Source: Vibrio marinisediminis (GTDB taxonomy: Bacteria; Pseudomonadota; Gammaproteobacteria; Enterobacterales; Vibrionaceae). Taken from it: a DNA stretch of 64,000 nucleotides. The position numbers and the translations under genes were made by a program. Within the stretch, counting starts at the first letter, position 1. The number at the start of each line of letters is the position of its first letter. Under the pieces are notes generated by a model. It saw only the letters and a program-made list of their open reading frames with translations, ran no database searches and was not told where the DNA came from. Shown one piece after another: positions 35,281 through 44,879 of the stretch. Location: positions 186,001 through 250,000 of the forward strand of contig NZ_JACFYF010000001.1 in NCBI RefSeq assembly GCF_014050145.1, given 5' to 3'.

Positions 35281-37137
35281 GTGGCCGAAAACAAAATTTT
35301 TCCTCTCTCGATAGACATCGACACGATTAATCGTATCGTGTCACTTGATGGTCATGAAATGTTGCATCAAGTCGCATTACTGCTGCATAACACTTTCAAC
35401 ACTCAATGCACCTGCATTGTTGAGATTGATAAACTCAATTTTTTTGCCCAAACACTTTCTTATGCCTGCGACAAGGAAATTCAAACACCCTTTTGCTATT
35501 CCTTAAGTGACACCCCTTGTCATGAGGTAAGCAAATCAAACCAACTGTTTTGTCTCTACAGTGAAAACGTTGCTCAAACATTTCCACAAGACAGTTTTTT
35601 AGTCGAAAATGGCATTGAAGCCTATTTGGGTGTACCACTTAGAAGTCAAGGAGGCGACAATCTCGGCATCTTACTCTCGACTTTCACCTCTCCCATTAGC
35701 CAGATGGATGAAGAACAACGCAGCGCGCTCATTTACTACCATACTCTGTTCGCTAACATCGTCGTTCATGGGTTACGAGTTAAATGGCTTTCAGCACGCT
35801 CGGATAGCTTAGTGAATCAACTGAGTTACGAGGTCACTCATGATGCTTTAACCGGGTTACTCAATCGCAGCCATCTTGCAAAGATGCTTGAGCGCTATTC
35901 TGAGAACCCAAACACCCCTCTCACGTTAGTGTATATCGATATTGATAACTTCAAATCAATCAACAACCTTTATGGTAATTACATCGGTGACCAAGTGATA
36001 AAGTTTGTCGCTCTGGCAATAGAAGACCACTTACCAGAGCAAAACCATGCATTTCGAATTTCTGGTGATGAATATGCGTTTATCACCTTCTCCGGTGACC
36101 CATTTACCATTTGCCAAAACATCATTGCTAAATTGCACCAAGGGTATCGAGATTCTTCCCACAACATTAAGATCAGCGCCAGCATTGGGCTTGCGTGTAA
36201 ATCAGACCGAAACCTGTCGGCTGACCAACTCATGCTTAACACCTCGCTCGCATTAAAAGATTGTAAGCATTCACGCAACAATCAAATTCAAGCTTACGAT
36301 ACTCACCTTAGTGCACAGTACTACCGTAAAACGATGGTCATTGACGCATTGAGAAACGAGCTAGATAGCTCAAACCAACAACAAAGTGAGATCTATGTAG
36401 TTCTGCAACCTATCGTTTCTATAGGAAATAACACATGGGATTATTTTGAAACACTCGCTCGTTGGAACAGTAAAACCCTTGGAGCGGTGTCTCCCATGGA
36501 GTTTATTGAAGCCGCTGAGCAATCAGGTTTGATTGTGGAATTAGGCGAACGAATTGTTAAACTGGCATGCAAAGCAAAACAAGAGCTAGAGTCAGGCTTA
36601 GGCTATAAAATACAACTAAGTTTGAACTGTTCGGCTCATGAACTCGCAGACTCAGCGCGCTACATGCGCCATCTCAACACCACCATTAAACAGCATGGAT
36701 TCAGCCCCAGTGAATTCACCATTGAACTCACTGAAACGGTACTACTCTCTCATACCAATGAAGTTCGCTACATATTAGACAAACTGCGTGAGCAAGGGTT
36801 TACCATCGCGTTGGATGACTTTGGTACTGGATACTCAAGCTTAAACTACATTCATAGCTACCCAATAGATACGATCAAAATAGACGCAACTTTTGTACGA
36901 AACATATTGTTCAATGAAACCGCTGAGCATGTGGTCAACTTGGTTATCCAGTTAGCAAAACAGCTGAAAGTAAATTTGATCGCAGAAGGGGTGGAAAACG
37001 AAAATGAGCTCAATAAGTTGAGAAAAATGGGCTGTACACAAATTCAAGGTTACTATTTTGCCCGTCCTGAGAAACCAGAAGCACTGATTGCACATTGTAT
37101 TGAATCACAAAACAGTGTCGCTATTAAAACTGAGTAA
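35281..37137 (+). CDS. GAF-GGDEF-EAL cyclic di-GMP protein
   Basis: About 618 residues. A GAF domain (about 15-175) leads to a GGDEF domain whose signature is degenerate (SGDEY) and an EAL domain (ETLARW, LDDFGTGYSS, IKID, AEGVE) with its metal-binding residues. So it is likely a phosphodiesterase with a GTP-sensing cyclase-like domain. GTG 35281 was chosen because AAGGAG precedes it; another GTG lies at 35248. Confidence 0.85.
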   Translation: MAENKIFPLSIDIDTINRIVSLDGHEMLHQVALLLHNTFNTQCTCIVEIDKLNFFAQTLSYACDKEIQTPFCYSLSDTPCHEVSKSNQLFCLYSENVAQTFPQDSFLVENGIEAYLGVPLRSQGGDNLGILLSTFTSPISQMDEEQRSALIYYHTLFANIVVHGLRVKWLSARSDSLVNQLSYEVTHDALTGLLNRSHLAKMLERYSENPNTPLTLVYIDIDNFKSINNLYGNYIGDQVIKFVALAIEDHLPEQNHAFRISGDEYAFITFSGDPFTICQNIIAKLHQGYRDSSHNIKISASIGLACKSDRNLSADQLMLNTSLALKDCKHSRNNQIQAYDTHLSAQYYRKTMVIDALRNELDSSNQQQSEIYVVLQPIVSIGNNTWDYFETLARWNSKTLGAVSPMEFIEAAEQSGLIVELGERIVKLACKAKQELESGLGYKIQLSLNCSAHELADSARYMRHLNTTIKQHGFSPSEFTIELTETVLLSHTNEVRYILDKLREQGFTIALDDFGTGYSSLNYIHSYPIDTIKIDATFVRNILFNETAEHVVNLVIQLAKQLKVNLIAEGVENENELNKLRKMGCTQIQGYYFARPEKPEALIAHCIESQNSVAIKTE

Positions 37138-37155
37138 CGAAAATGATGAGGGCCG

Positions 37156-37647
37156 TTAAAACGGCACCTCCACTTGCATCATTAAGTTATCTTGTTTTTC
37201 ATCGTGCCATAAATAATCAAACCGGAGCCTAGGCTCCCCTGCTTTTTTCTCTCCAATACCAAGGCTAAACTGTAAACCATGATCCATCAGCCAATCTTGA
37301 GTTGATAGATCTTCTTGGTCTTCATCGCTTTTATTTGGATCCCACACTCCGATTCCAAAGTAGCTACTTGAATAATGTTGGCTCAAAAAAGGATTAGACT
37401 CTGTTTTTAATACCCAGTCCGACCAATAATCTGAGTAGTCTCGTGTGGCGGGTTTCGTTAGCGCATCATAATTTAATGCGCCAGTCGCCGAATTTTCGAT
37501 AGCGCGCTTGTCTGGCTCGCACTCACGAAATTGCAAATACGTTTCAGGGATCGCCACGGTGTTATCAATCCCATAATAGTTTTTTTCGCAAGCATTGGCA
37601 GTTGCCGAAAGCAGACCAAAAACAAGCACAAAGCTCATCTTCGTCAC
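37156..37647 (-). CDS. Hypothetical periplasmic or outer-membrane protein
   Basis: About 163 residues with a signal peptide (MSFVLVFGLLSATANA), then CEKN and a short beta-rich segment ending in phenylalanine (VEVPF), as outer-membrane proteins often do. GTG 37647 has GAGG upstream; ATG 37638 and 37668 are alternatives. Function unknown. Confidence 0.55.
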   Translation of the reverse strand: MTKMSFVLVFGLLSATANACEKNYYGIDNTVAIPETYLQFRECEPDKRAIENSATGALNYDALTKPATRDYSDYWSDWVLKTESNPFLSQHYSSSYFGIGVWDPNKSDEDQEDLSTQDWLMDHGLQFSLGIGEKKAGEPRLRFDYLWHDEKQDNLMMQVEVPF

Positions 37648-37742
37648 ATTTACCTCAATCATAACCATGAGCTCAAACGCTCAATTCTTATTATTAGAAA
37701 CAGCAGCATAGCTGATGACTCTGTTTGCATATTGCAGTGTAG

Positions 37743-38258
37743 TTAGTAGTAATGATTTTCCGTCAAAATCGTGCAAACTTTTGCGGTAGTTAAGTGTTCT
37801 ATTGACTGTTTTTTATCCAGCGCAGTTCGAATATCTGTACTTCGCACCGCTACCTTCTCAGGACATGCCATCACAGTCCAACGCTTGGCGATATCTTTTG
37901 CTCTATAGAACTTAGAAAAATTGAACAAGTTGTCCGGTCCCATTACAAACGTTAACTGCGCTTGTGGAATTTCCTCTTGTAACGCACAAAGCACCGCATA
38001 GGTGGTGACAGGTTGTTGAGTCACACTAAAAAGTTGCTCTTCAATGGTTGAACGAGCGACATTCTTTAACGCCATGTCCTCGATAAAGGCATCGATCAAT
38101 TCGACTCTTAGCGAGTAATCAAGCATCTCTTTACCCCAAGCGTGAGCAATACTTGGCACAAGCAACACACGATCAAAGTGCCCCAATGACTCGATCACAC
38201 TTCGATGACCTAAGCTCGGCGGGTTAAAAGCACTTCCAAATACGGCTATCTTTGTCAT
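37743..38258 (-). CDS. Nicotinate/nicotinamide-nucleotide adenylyltransferase-like protein
   Basis: A 171-residue nucleotidyltransferase with the HxGH-type motif GSAFNPPSLGHRSVIE and a C-terminal RSTDIRTAL (ISTDIR-like) motif. NadD family enzymes make deamido-NAD or NAD from the mononucleotide and ATP. It faces nadE, the final step of NAD synthesis, across 146 bases. It is shorter than typical NadD, so it may be a second, specialised copy. Confidence 0.75.
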   Translation of the reverse strand: MTKIAVFGSAFNPPSLGHRSVIESLGHFDRVLLVPSIAHAWGKEMLDYSLRVELIDAFIEDMALKNVARSTIEEQLFSVTQQPVTTYAVLCALQEEIPQAQLTFVMGPDNLFNFSKFYRAKDIAKRWTVMACPEKVAVRSTDIRTALDKKQSIEHLTTAKVCTILTENHYY

Positions 38259-38404
38259 TTTTTGCCCTTGTACGGTACGAAAGCCGCGATCTCGGTTTTC
38301 TATTCAGTGGTTTTCGGTATGATACTAAGCATAGGTAAGTAACCTCAAGAACTGAGCATGCTTAACGCAAAAATTTCTATAACAATGCAGCAGGAAGAAA
38401 ACTA

Positions 38405-39232
38405 ATGGAACAGTTGATTCGCGACGAAATGCGCGTTCTACCATCGATTGACCCTCATTTTGAAATCACTCGCCGTGTTGATTTCATCAAACGAAAATTA
38501 ACAGACTCTGGCTGTAAAACTCTGGTACTTGGTATCAGCGGTGGGGTGGATTCAACCACGTGTGGTCGCTTGGCTCAAATTGCGATTGACCAGTTAAACG
38601 AAGTCAGTGGTAGTGGTTACCAATTTATCGCGGTTCGCTTACCTTACGGCGAACAGAAAGATGAAGACGAAGCACAACTCGCCATACAATTCATCCAGCC
38701 AAGTCACTCTGTATCCGTCAACATCAAAGCTGGCGTTGACGGTTTACACACCGCTTCTCATATCGCATTAGCAGATACTGGTCTGTTACCTCAAGACAAA
38801 GCTAAGGTTGATTTTGTAAAAGGCAATGTGAAAGCTCGTGCCCGTATGATCGCTCAATACGAAATTGCAGGCTACGTTGGCGGGTTAGTTTTAGGAACTG
38901 ACCACTCGGCAGAAAACATCACTGGTTTCTACACCAAGTTTGGTGACGGCGCATGCGACATGGCTCCGCTATTCGGTCTTAATAAACGCCAAGTTCGTGA
39001 AGTAGCAGCAGCGCTTGGCGCACCAACCTCACTCGTGCAAAAAGTACCAACCGCCGATCTAGAAGAGCTCGCACCACAAAAAGCCGATGAAGACGCACTC
39101 AATCTTACTTACGAACAAATTGATGACTTCTTAGAAGGCAAACCAGTATCAGCGGAAGTATCTGAGCGTTTAGTGAGAATCTATAAAATGACACAGCACA
39201 AGCGCCAACCAATACCAACAATTTACGACTGA
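38405..39232 (+). CDS. nadE: NAD synthetase
   Basis: A 275-residue ammonia-dependent NAD synthetase with PP-loop [16 protein letters not shown] and the P2 region [15 protein letters not shown]. It converts nicotinate adenine dinucleotide to NAD using ATP. Length is normal. Divergent to the NadD-like gene. Confidence 0.93.
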   Translation: MEQLIRDEMRVLPSIDPHFEITRRVDFIKRKLTDSGCKTLVLGISGGVDSTTCGRLAQIAIDQLNEVSGSGYQFIAVRLPYGEQKDEDEAQLAIQFIQPSHSVSVNIKAGVDGLHTASHIALADTGLLPQDKAKVDFVKGNVKARARMIAQYEIAGYVGGLVLGTDHSAENITGFYTKFGDGACDMAPLFGLNKRQVREVAAALGAPTSLVQKVPTADLEELAPQKADEDALNLTYEQIDDFLEGKPVSAEVSERLVRIYKMTQHKRQPIPTIYD

Positions 39233-39419
39233 TCATCAAGTAAGAGAAATGTAACTCTCTCTTATTTATTGGCGTATTTTAATGACTGGGCGGAATTCAT
39301 TTCTGCCCTTTCAATATTACTAAATAAGCGAACTAGGATGAGGAAGTACCTAATATCCTTATTCCAAAACAACCTCTATTGACCTAACTGTCACTCTCTC
39401 CAACTGAGAGAACCCGTGA

Positions 39420-39611
39420 TTAGGAAACCCGCTCCAACCTGTAGTTCACAGAGTTGTTTTTATGTCTATTATTCCAAATATAAATTGGAGACATGCAAGC
39501 ACAATCATTACAGATAACATGTAGCTCACTGTACCTAGGATCCCAAGAACTGTCCTTCATCTCGACCGACAAATGATGGCTCCCACAAAACGGACACTGT
39601 TCTAACTTCAT
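39420..39611 (-). CDS. Lar-like zinc-ribbon protein
   Basis: A 63-residue protein starting at MKLEQ (ATG 39611). CPFCG, then VICNDC and WNNR follow the pattern of Lar-family restriction-alleviation proteins, which are phage or prophage genes that counter host type I restriction. The next upstream gene ends only 14 bases away. Could be a general small zinc ribbon. Confidence 0.6.
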   Translation of the reverse strand: MKLEQCPFCGSHHLSVEMKDSSWDPRYSELHVICNDCACMSPIYIWNNRHKNNSVNYRLERVS

Positions 39612-39624
39612 AAAAAACCTCAGA

Positions 39625-40203
39625 CTAAAAATACAAATCTGCTGAAAAAAAATTGAGTAATGCTGACAACACATTCGGCTTTAATATCGCCCCACCCAAC
39701 AGCAATGAATTAAATATCGAATACCTTAATAGCATTGAATTAGTAATAAGTACTTGTGGCAGTGTCGTCCCTAGAACGTGATGTCTTCGATATCGATCAC
39801 TCTTAAGTTGTACCGTTCTGTCAGCGTTTTCCATTTGTGCTGTATTGCTACTTTTCACACTATCAACATGCAACGCCACGACTGGCGCTATAAACTCATA
39901 ACCGAGTTTGGGAACTGTCTTAATAAATAGCGGCTCTCGCCTAGAGTCATTCATTGCCTTGCGTAAAGTCGAAACAGATTGAGTAAGGCTCGAATCATCC
40001 ACAAAAATATCGCGGTCATTCCAAAGGACTGAAATGAGCTCCTTGCGCGAAACCGTTCGATTACTGTTTTCGAGCAAGTGTAAAAGTAGACGACTCTCAT
40101 TGGAGCCCAGTGTCACCACTTCACTTTGTCCACTGTCATCTATTAGCAAGTCGGCTTTAGGTGAAAATATTAGTTTTCCACCGATCTTATATTTTCTGTC
40201 CAT
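39625..40203 (-). CDS. Winged-helix (OmpR/ToxR/CadC-type) regulator
   Basis: About 192 residues from MDRKYKIGG (ATG 40203; earlier frame start at 40224). Residues 5-105 form a wHTH DNA-binding domain (GSNESRLLLHLLENSNRTVSRKELI, then DDSSLTQSVSTLRKAMND). A short C-terminal hydrophobic stretch (SMLLRYSIFNSLLLGGAI) could be a membrane helix, as in ToxR. 11-bp phased repeats upstream (40401-40439) look like its operator. Confidence 0.78.
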   Translation of the reverse strand: MDRKYKIGGKLIFSPKADLLIDDSGQSEVVTLGSNESRLLLHLLENSNRTVSRKELISVLWNDRDIFVDDSSLTQSVSTLRKAMNDSRREPLFIKTVPKLGYEFIAPVVALHVDSVKSSNTAQMENADRTVQLKSDRYRRHHVLGTTLPQVLITNSMLLRYSIFNSLLLGGAILKPNVLSALLNFFSADLYF

Positions 40204-40400
40204 CTCGAATTGTCCTTCACACATACCTCATTATCATCTAATGAGTATCGCCTTCCCTACCCATACTGATTTTGTGCATTCCCTGCAAACTCAATAGCAA
40301 AGTGATTCACCTAAGTTTTGTGACCCACCTAAGCTTTGTTATTGACTCAAAACACTTGTTACCGTTGTACTACCAGTAGCACCTCACCAAATCGAACCTC

Positions 40401-40439
40401 ATTCGAATGACATTCGAGTGCTATTCGAATTCTATTCAC
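40401..40439. repeat. 11-bp phased direct repeats of ATTCGA (candidate operator)
   Basis: ATTCGA at 40401, 40412 and 40423, plus ATTCAC at 40434, each 11 bases apart. OmpR/PhoB-type winged-helix regulators bind tandem 11-bp repeats on one face of DNA. It lies between the winged-helix and TetR genes. Confidence 0.6.
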
Positions 40440-40658
40440 TTCTCATTGTATGTCAATGAAATGAAAGTCACTCGCAGAAAATTAAAAACGGAAAATTGAA
40501 AGATTATTCATTTAAAACAATAAGATAAACCACAAAGATGCTGTACTTAATTTATTGTTTTGACTATTTGGAAAAATTAGTAACAAAGTACTGATAAAAA
40601 TTGACTCCGAAATGCTGATTAACTAGCATAAGCGGCAACAAATATGTAGAGACAGTGT

Positions 40659-41384
40659 ATGCCCGCCCCAAAGTACCCCTTCGCAGAAGAAGAGCAATTG
40701 ATACTCAATGCCACAGCAAAGAGCATTCTTGAAACATCATTGATTGATTTCAAGATGTCCTCTATTGCAAAAAATGCAGGTATCTCTATGGGGTCAGTAT
40801 ACAAACACATTCAATCAAAAGAAGACGTTTTGGTTGCACTGGCCGTTCAAATAACGCAACAATCTTTTGACGTCATCACTAATGTGCTTGCGCTCCCTTA
40901 CCCTCTATCTTCAAAAATCGTGGCATTGAACTTGGTATCTCATGAATCAATGTATATTTACCCTTTTGGCTATCAACTATTTACCATGCTAAATTCGCTG
41001 AATCTGCTCAATAAAGCTTCGCAAGCATGGATAGATAAACTCGCCAAGGTTTCCACACAAATCCACGACGGCTTTGAGCAAGGTCTTTTGCATGCGATAG
41101 AGCAAGGCGAACTCGCGTGTGAGGAGGGGTACAGAGACGCTCTCATTGAAGAGTTTATGCTTACTCACTGGACACTCAACGTAGGCTTTCCCCTCATCGC
41201 TGGTCATTCATGTAATCCCAATATGGAAAAAGAAGCGTGTAATTGGGGTCAATCTATTTCACTTGAGCATCCATTTATTCGAGCAACGCTAAGGGTGACG
41301 AACAGTTATCCATGGTCAAACCCAGCATCACTACATGACTTGAATGAGATTGAGAAAATTCTACTGTCACGTGGGCTTCGCTAA
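40659..41384 (+). CDS. TetR-family transcriptional regulator
   Basis: A 241-residue protein with an N-terminal TetR HTH (FKMSSIAKNAGISMGSVYKHIQSKEDVLVAL, residues 32-62) and a helical ligand domain. No efflux gene is next to it. Target unknown. A hairpin terminator follows. Confidence 0.85.
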   Translation: MPAPKYPFAEEEQLILNATAKSILETSLIDFKMSSIAKNAGISMGSVYKHIQSKEDVLVALAVQITQQSFDVITNVLALPYPLSSKIVALNLVSHESMYIYPFGYQLFTMLNSLNLLNKASQAWIDKLAKVSTQIHDGFEQGLLHAIEQGELACEEGYRDALIEEFMLTHWTLNVGFPLIAGHSCNPNMEKEACNWGQSISLEHPFIRATLRVTNSYPWSNPASLHDLNEIEKILLSRGLR

Positions 41385-41400
41385 CACGAAATAGCAAAAA

Positions 41401-41418
41401 GGGAGCCTATTGGCTCCC
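41401..41418. terminator. Intrinsic terminator
   Basis: GGGAGCC, TATT, GGCTCCC, preceded by five A; serves both convergent genes. Confidence 0.75.
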
Positions 41419-41446
41419 TTCCTGTTTATATGCTTAGGTTTAACGC

Positions 41447-42118
41447 TTAAACGCGCTCTTCTAAACCAATATTATTATTCGCCCAGAGCAAAGCTTGTAA
41501 GCGGTTTTTGGCATTAATTTTTTTGAAGATATTATGCAAATGCGTTTTCACCGTGTTTTCACTAACAAACAGCTCATCGGCTATTTGTAGATTTGATGCA
41601 CCGTGACCGAGTAAGCGCATGATCTCTTTTTCACGCTTAGTTAAATTCGCATAAGCTTGAGATGTCGTAACGGTGTTAGCACAACGAAAATGCTCAATAT
41701 AATCTTGAGCCACTTTTCGAGACAGCCACATTTCATCTTGCATGATTTTTTTCATGCCTTTCAACAATAAGCCAATCTCATCGTCGACATAAAACACACC
41801 AACTAAATTGCGCCACTTAAATAACTGTGAAGAAACCACCTCCTTTGGGCAGTTTATGACAATTTCTTTAGCGCTCATGTTTGAGGCAAGACGAACCTGG
41901 TTATAAAGTTCAAAATTAGTATCATCAAAATAGTTGTAATCAATTAGCACATAATCACCCAGAATCGCCTCTTCACCATCAACGACTCTAGAAAGATCCT
42001 CTAGGGATGCCAAATGAACATCCAACTCAATACCTTTTTCTAACGAGTCCTTAAACAGCCGAGACTGCATACTAACGTCCGATAGTAAGGTAATTTTATA
42101 ATTATGGTCAGAGGTCAT
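41447..42118 (-). CDS. VpsT/CsgD-type LuxR regulator with cyclic di-GMP motif
   Basis: About 223 residues: a receiver-like N-terminal domain, the motif WLSR (residues 131-134) and a C-terminal LuxR HTH (LTKREKEIMRLLGHGASNLQIADELF). VpsT-type regulators bind c-di-GMP through W[FLM][ST]R. ATG 42118 is preferred because GGAGAA lies at good spacing; 42124 is in frame. Likely a biofilm regulator. Confidence 0.82.
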   Translation of the reverse strand: MTSDHNYKITLLSDVSMQSRLFKDSLEKGIELDVHLASLEDLSRVVDGEEAILGDYVLIDYNYFDDTNFELYNQVRLASNMSAKEIVINCPKEVVSSQLFKWRNLVGVFYVDDEIGLLLKGMKKIMQDEMWLSRKVAQDYIEHFRCANTVTTSQAYANLTKREKEIMRLLGHGASNLQIADELFVSENTVKTHLHNIFKKINAKNRLQALLWANNNIGLEERV

Positions 42119-42460
42119 ATTCATTTCTCCAGCTTGACGTGTGTGCTAAATTTAAAACTATCGTTTAGTTTGAAATAGTCAACATTGCTCAGATCACGTT
42201 TCCTTTGAAATTCATCTATAATCTTTTAGTTTCATCAAGTTAGAGTGAATTTCTTAAATTTAAGAACACAGTCGATTACTATTCTATCAATAAGAAATCC
42301 TTCATAAGATCCCTCAAACATGTCGCTTTATAAACAAAAAGTCTTACTTTTGAGCTGGCTGTTTCAAACATGAACGCCTAGGAAAAAACCAAAAAACAAA
42401 ACGTGAGATTAGTGAGGAAAGAATGAAAAAACACTTGTGCAATCGAGTAACACAAACAAT
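42119..42460. other. AT-rich intergenic region
   Basis: About 340 bases upstream of the VpsT-like gene. I see no gene and no clear operator. Confidence 0.4.
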
Positions 42461-42506
42461 AAAAAACCCTTAGCGTGGCTGAATATTTCAGGCATTGCCA
42501 AGGGTT
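42461..42506 (-). terminator. Intrinsic terminator of gcvT
   Basis: AACCCTT and AAGGGTT with an inner GGC/GCC; the A run at 42461-42466 gives a U tract on the minus strand. Confidence 0.65.
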
Positions 42507-42563
42507 GAATAACTAGCCTATTCGGCTCTATCGAACGCGACTAATGTCGCTAAAAAATATTAA

Positions 42564-43682
42564 TTAACCACGATAATAGCGTTGCGGAACGAATGGCATC
42601 TTCTCTACCGTCATTGCAAGCTTTTTACCACGCACTTCAGCGAACACTGATGTGCCTACGGCTGAGAACTCAGTGGCGATGTAACCCATCGATACTGGTT
42701 TACCCGCATTTGGACCAGCCGTACCACTGGTGACAACGCCTATTTTGTTGCCATCAGCATCAAATAACTCTGCGCCTTCACGAACAGGCGCCTTCGTTTC
42801 ACCGACTAAACCAATACGCTTACGGGCAACATCCTTCGTCTCAATTTGACCAAGAATAATATCCGCACCAGGGAAGCCCCCTTCACGTTCGCCACCAGCG
42901 CGGCGTACTTTTTGAATGCCCCATAGCAGACTCGCCTCCACGGGTGTGGTGGTTTCATCAAGATCATGACCATATAAACACAAGCCACACTCTAATCGCA
43001 GCGAGTCACGAGCACCTAGCCCAATCCACTCAACTTCTGCTTCATCAATTAGACGCTGTGCTAGTTCCGCCGCATGAGTATTTGGCACCGAAATTTCATA
43101 ACCATCTTCACCGGTGTAACCGCTACGAGAAATAATGCATTCAACACCAAGCAAATCAAACTTGCCAACATCCATGAAGACCATGTCAGCCACTTGTGGT
43201 TGAAAACGGGCGAGAACGTCCACCGCCTTCGGTCCTTGCAGTGCCAATAAAGCGCGATCATCAATGATTTGTAACTCGAGATCTTGCGGAAGGTGTGCTT
43301 GTAAGTGCGCAATATCTTGATTTTTGCAGGCCGCATTCACGACAACAAAAAGGTGATCACCTAGATTGGCGACCATCAAGTCATCCATGATCCCACCTTG
43401 TGGATTAGTAAAGAAAGCGTAGCGCTGATTACCACTTGGCAAATCGACAATATCAACAGGAACCAAGGTCTCCAAAAACTGAGCCGCACCTTCGCCGATT
43501 AAACGCAGTTGTCCCATATGAGACACATCAAACAAACCCGCTTGCTCACGTGTATGTAAATGTTCTTTCTTTACGCCCAATTTGTATTGCACCGGCATAT
43601 CATAGCCAGCAAAAGGCACCATTTTTGCGCCAGCTTCAATGTGTAAGGCATGCAGTGGTGTGATCTGTAGCGCTTCGTTCAT
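42564..43682 (-). CDS. gcvT: Glycine cleavage system T protein (aminomethyltransferase)
   Basis: About 372 residues, starting MNEALQITPLHALH (ATG 43682; the frame extends to 43745). Family motifs GLFDVSHMGQ, SGYTGEDGYEI and LGARDSLRLECGLCLYGHDL are present. It transfers the methylene unit from lipoyl-H to tetrahydrofolate, releasing ammonia. It is separated from glyA-gcvH-gcvP by the regulator gene, and an operator-like site lies in its promoter. Confidence 0.94.
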   Translation of the reverse strand: MNEALQITPLHALHIEAGAKMVPFAGYDMPVQYKLGVKKEHLHTREQAGLFDVSHMGQLRLIGEGAAQFLETLVPVDIVDLPSGNQRYAFFTNPQGGIMDDLMVANLGDHLFVVVNAACKNQDIAHLQAHLPQDLELQIIDDRALLALQGPKAVDVLARFQPQVADMVFMDVGKFDLLGVECIISRSGYTGEDGYEISVPNTHAAELAQRLIDEAEVEWIGLGARDSLRLECGLCLYGHDLDETTTPVEASLLWGIQKVRRAGGEREGGFPGADIILGQIETKDVARKRIGLVGETKAPVREGAELFDADGNKIGVVTSGTAGPNAGKPVSMGYIATEFSAVGTSVFAEVRGKKLAMTVEKMPFVPQRYYRG

Positions 43683-43725
43683 GTGATGTCTCCAAATATC
43701 CGTTTTGTGTTCTGCCAAAGAAAAC

Positions 43726-43743
43726 ATGTTTCCGATAATAAAC
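43726..43743. promoter_or_regulatory. Operator-like motif before gcvT
   Basis: ATGTTTCCGATAATAAAC shares ATGTTTCC-ATA with the palindrome in the glyA promoter (44658-44674). Probably bound by the XRE-cupin regulator. Confidence 0.5.
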
Positions 43744-43919
43744 ACGATAGCGTAAATTTTGCACGGTTAAAGTTTTTGCAGGCGCTATTTTTGTGACATT
43801 TAACATTTTTGGAACATCAGTATTACTGAACGGAAGGGAGCAAGAGCGATGAGGTTTCATCGCGGTTCGTGCCCAACTTATCAAGCTAAACGGTAGTTTT
43901 CCAATACGAAACAAACCTA

Positions 43920-44543
43920 CTATTTAGCCGTCACCCATAGAATCAATGCATCTTCTTCACTGACTGAAGTGAGCATGTGTCCCATATTGGCATCGTAATA
44001 AACGCTGTCACCTTCATTCATTTCTACTGGCTCATAAAATTCAGAATAAAAGGTTACCGCACCAGATAAAATCAGCAAAAACTCTTCGCCGTCATGCCTA
44101 ACCCAATCACTATACTCATCAAAACTGCGCGCTCTGACTCGGCTCTTAAATGGCATCATTTTTTTGTTCAGCATTTGTGTTGCCAGCAATTCATGCTCAT
44201 AGGTTTGCGTTGGGTGTGGCTTTCCTTGCCCTGCAAGAGTCATGTCTCTTCGCCCTGTTGCTACCTTTTTCTTTGGTGGTTCAAAGAGTTGAGGCATATC
44301 TATTTGCAAGCCATTCGCCAGTTTCTGCATTGCTTGAAAGGTAGGTGATATCTGTTCGTTTTCAATTTTACTCAGTGTTGAACGAGCAAGCCCTGTGCGC
44401 TGACTGGCCTCTTCAAGAGTAATACCTAACCGACCACGAATATCTTTAATACGCTCGCCTAATTTCAGCGGTGCGATAGATTGATCTTGGCTCTCTCTTG
44501 CCAAAGTCAAAGATGGGTATTCATCATAAATATCTTCTGACAT
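43920..44543 (-). CDS. XRE-cupin regulator of the glycine cluster
   Basis: About 207 residues from MSEDIYDEYPSL (ATG 44543). An N-terminal XRE HTH (ITLEEASQRTGLARSTLSKIENEQISPTFQAM) is joined to a C-terminal cupin (EEFLLILSGAVTF...GDSVYYDANMGHML). It sits between gcvT and glyA, as in V. cholerae from memory, and shares their promoter region. Probably senses a metabolite such as glycine, which is inference. Confidence 0.85.
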   Translation of the reverse strand: MSEDIYDEYPSLTLARESQDQSIAPLKLGERIKDIRGRLGITLEEASQRTGLARSTLSKIENEQISPTFQAMQKLANGLQIDMPQLFEPPKKKVATGRRDMTLAGQGKPHPTQTYEHELLATQMLNKKMMPFKSRVRARSFDEYSDWVRHDGEEFLLILSGAVTFYSEFYEPVEMNEGDSVYYDANMGHMLTSVSEEDALILWVTAK

Positions 44544-44657
44544 GCATCCCCCATGCGTAGGAACTTCCTGTATGACGTTCAATTGTGCAACAACACCCAG
44601 TAATAAAAAAGGATAAAAGTTCACCAATACGTGTTGCCGTTAACAAAAATTGAAACT

Positions 44658-44674
44658 ATGTTTCCTATAGGAAA
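44658..44674. promoter_or_regulatory. Palindromic operator between regulator and glyA
   Basis: TTTCCTA/TAGGAAA is a perfect 14-bp palindrome (44661-44674) preceded by ATG. A similar motif lies before gcvT. Confidence 0.6.
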
Positions 44675-44879
44675 TTTTTGGTTGATTGTTTTTACGCCAA
44701 CCGTTATGTTACCAACTTGTTAGCTAGCGAGATGCTTACCATTGATTCAAGAGTCGCATAATTGACCGGTTGATATGGATTAACCCAATGTTGGGATGAA
44801 ATTGAACGTGCTGCCAGACGGGAGCTGTAAAGTCATTTACAGAAGCAAGGATAACCTTGCTGACCATTAAGGAAGGTCA
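44675..44879 (+). ncRNA. Structured glyA leader (unknown class)
   Basis: Three tandem hairpins precede glyA: CTGTAAA/TTTACAG (44825-44842), AGCAAGG/CCTTGCT (44844-44861) and TGACC/GGTCA (44861-44879). The last holds the Shine-Dalgarno AAGGA in its loop. Upstream is another CCCAA/TTGGG hairpin near 44785. I do not see the conserved features of the glycine riboswitch. A regulatory role is inference. Confidence 0.45.
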
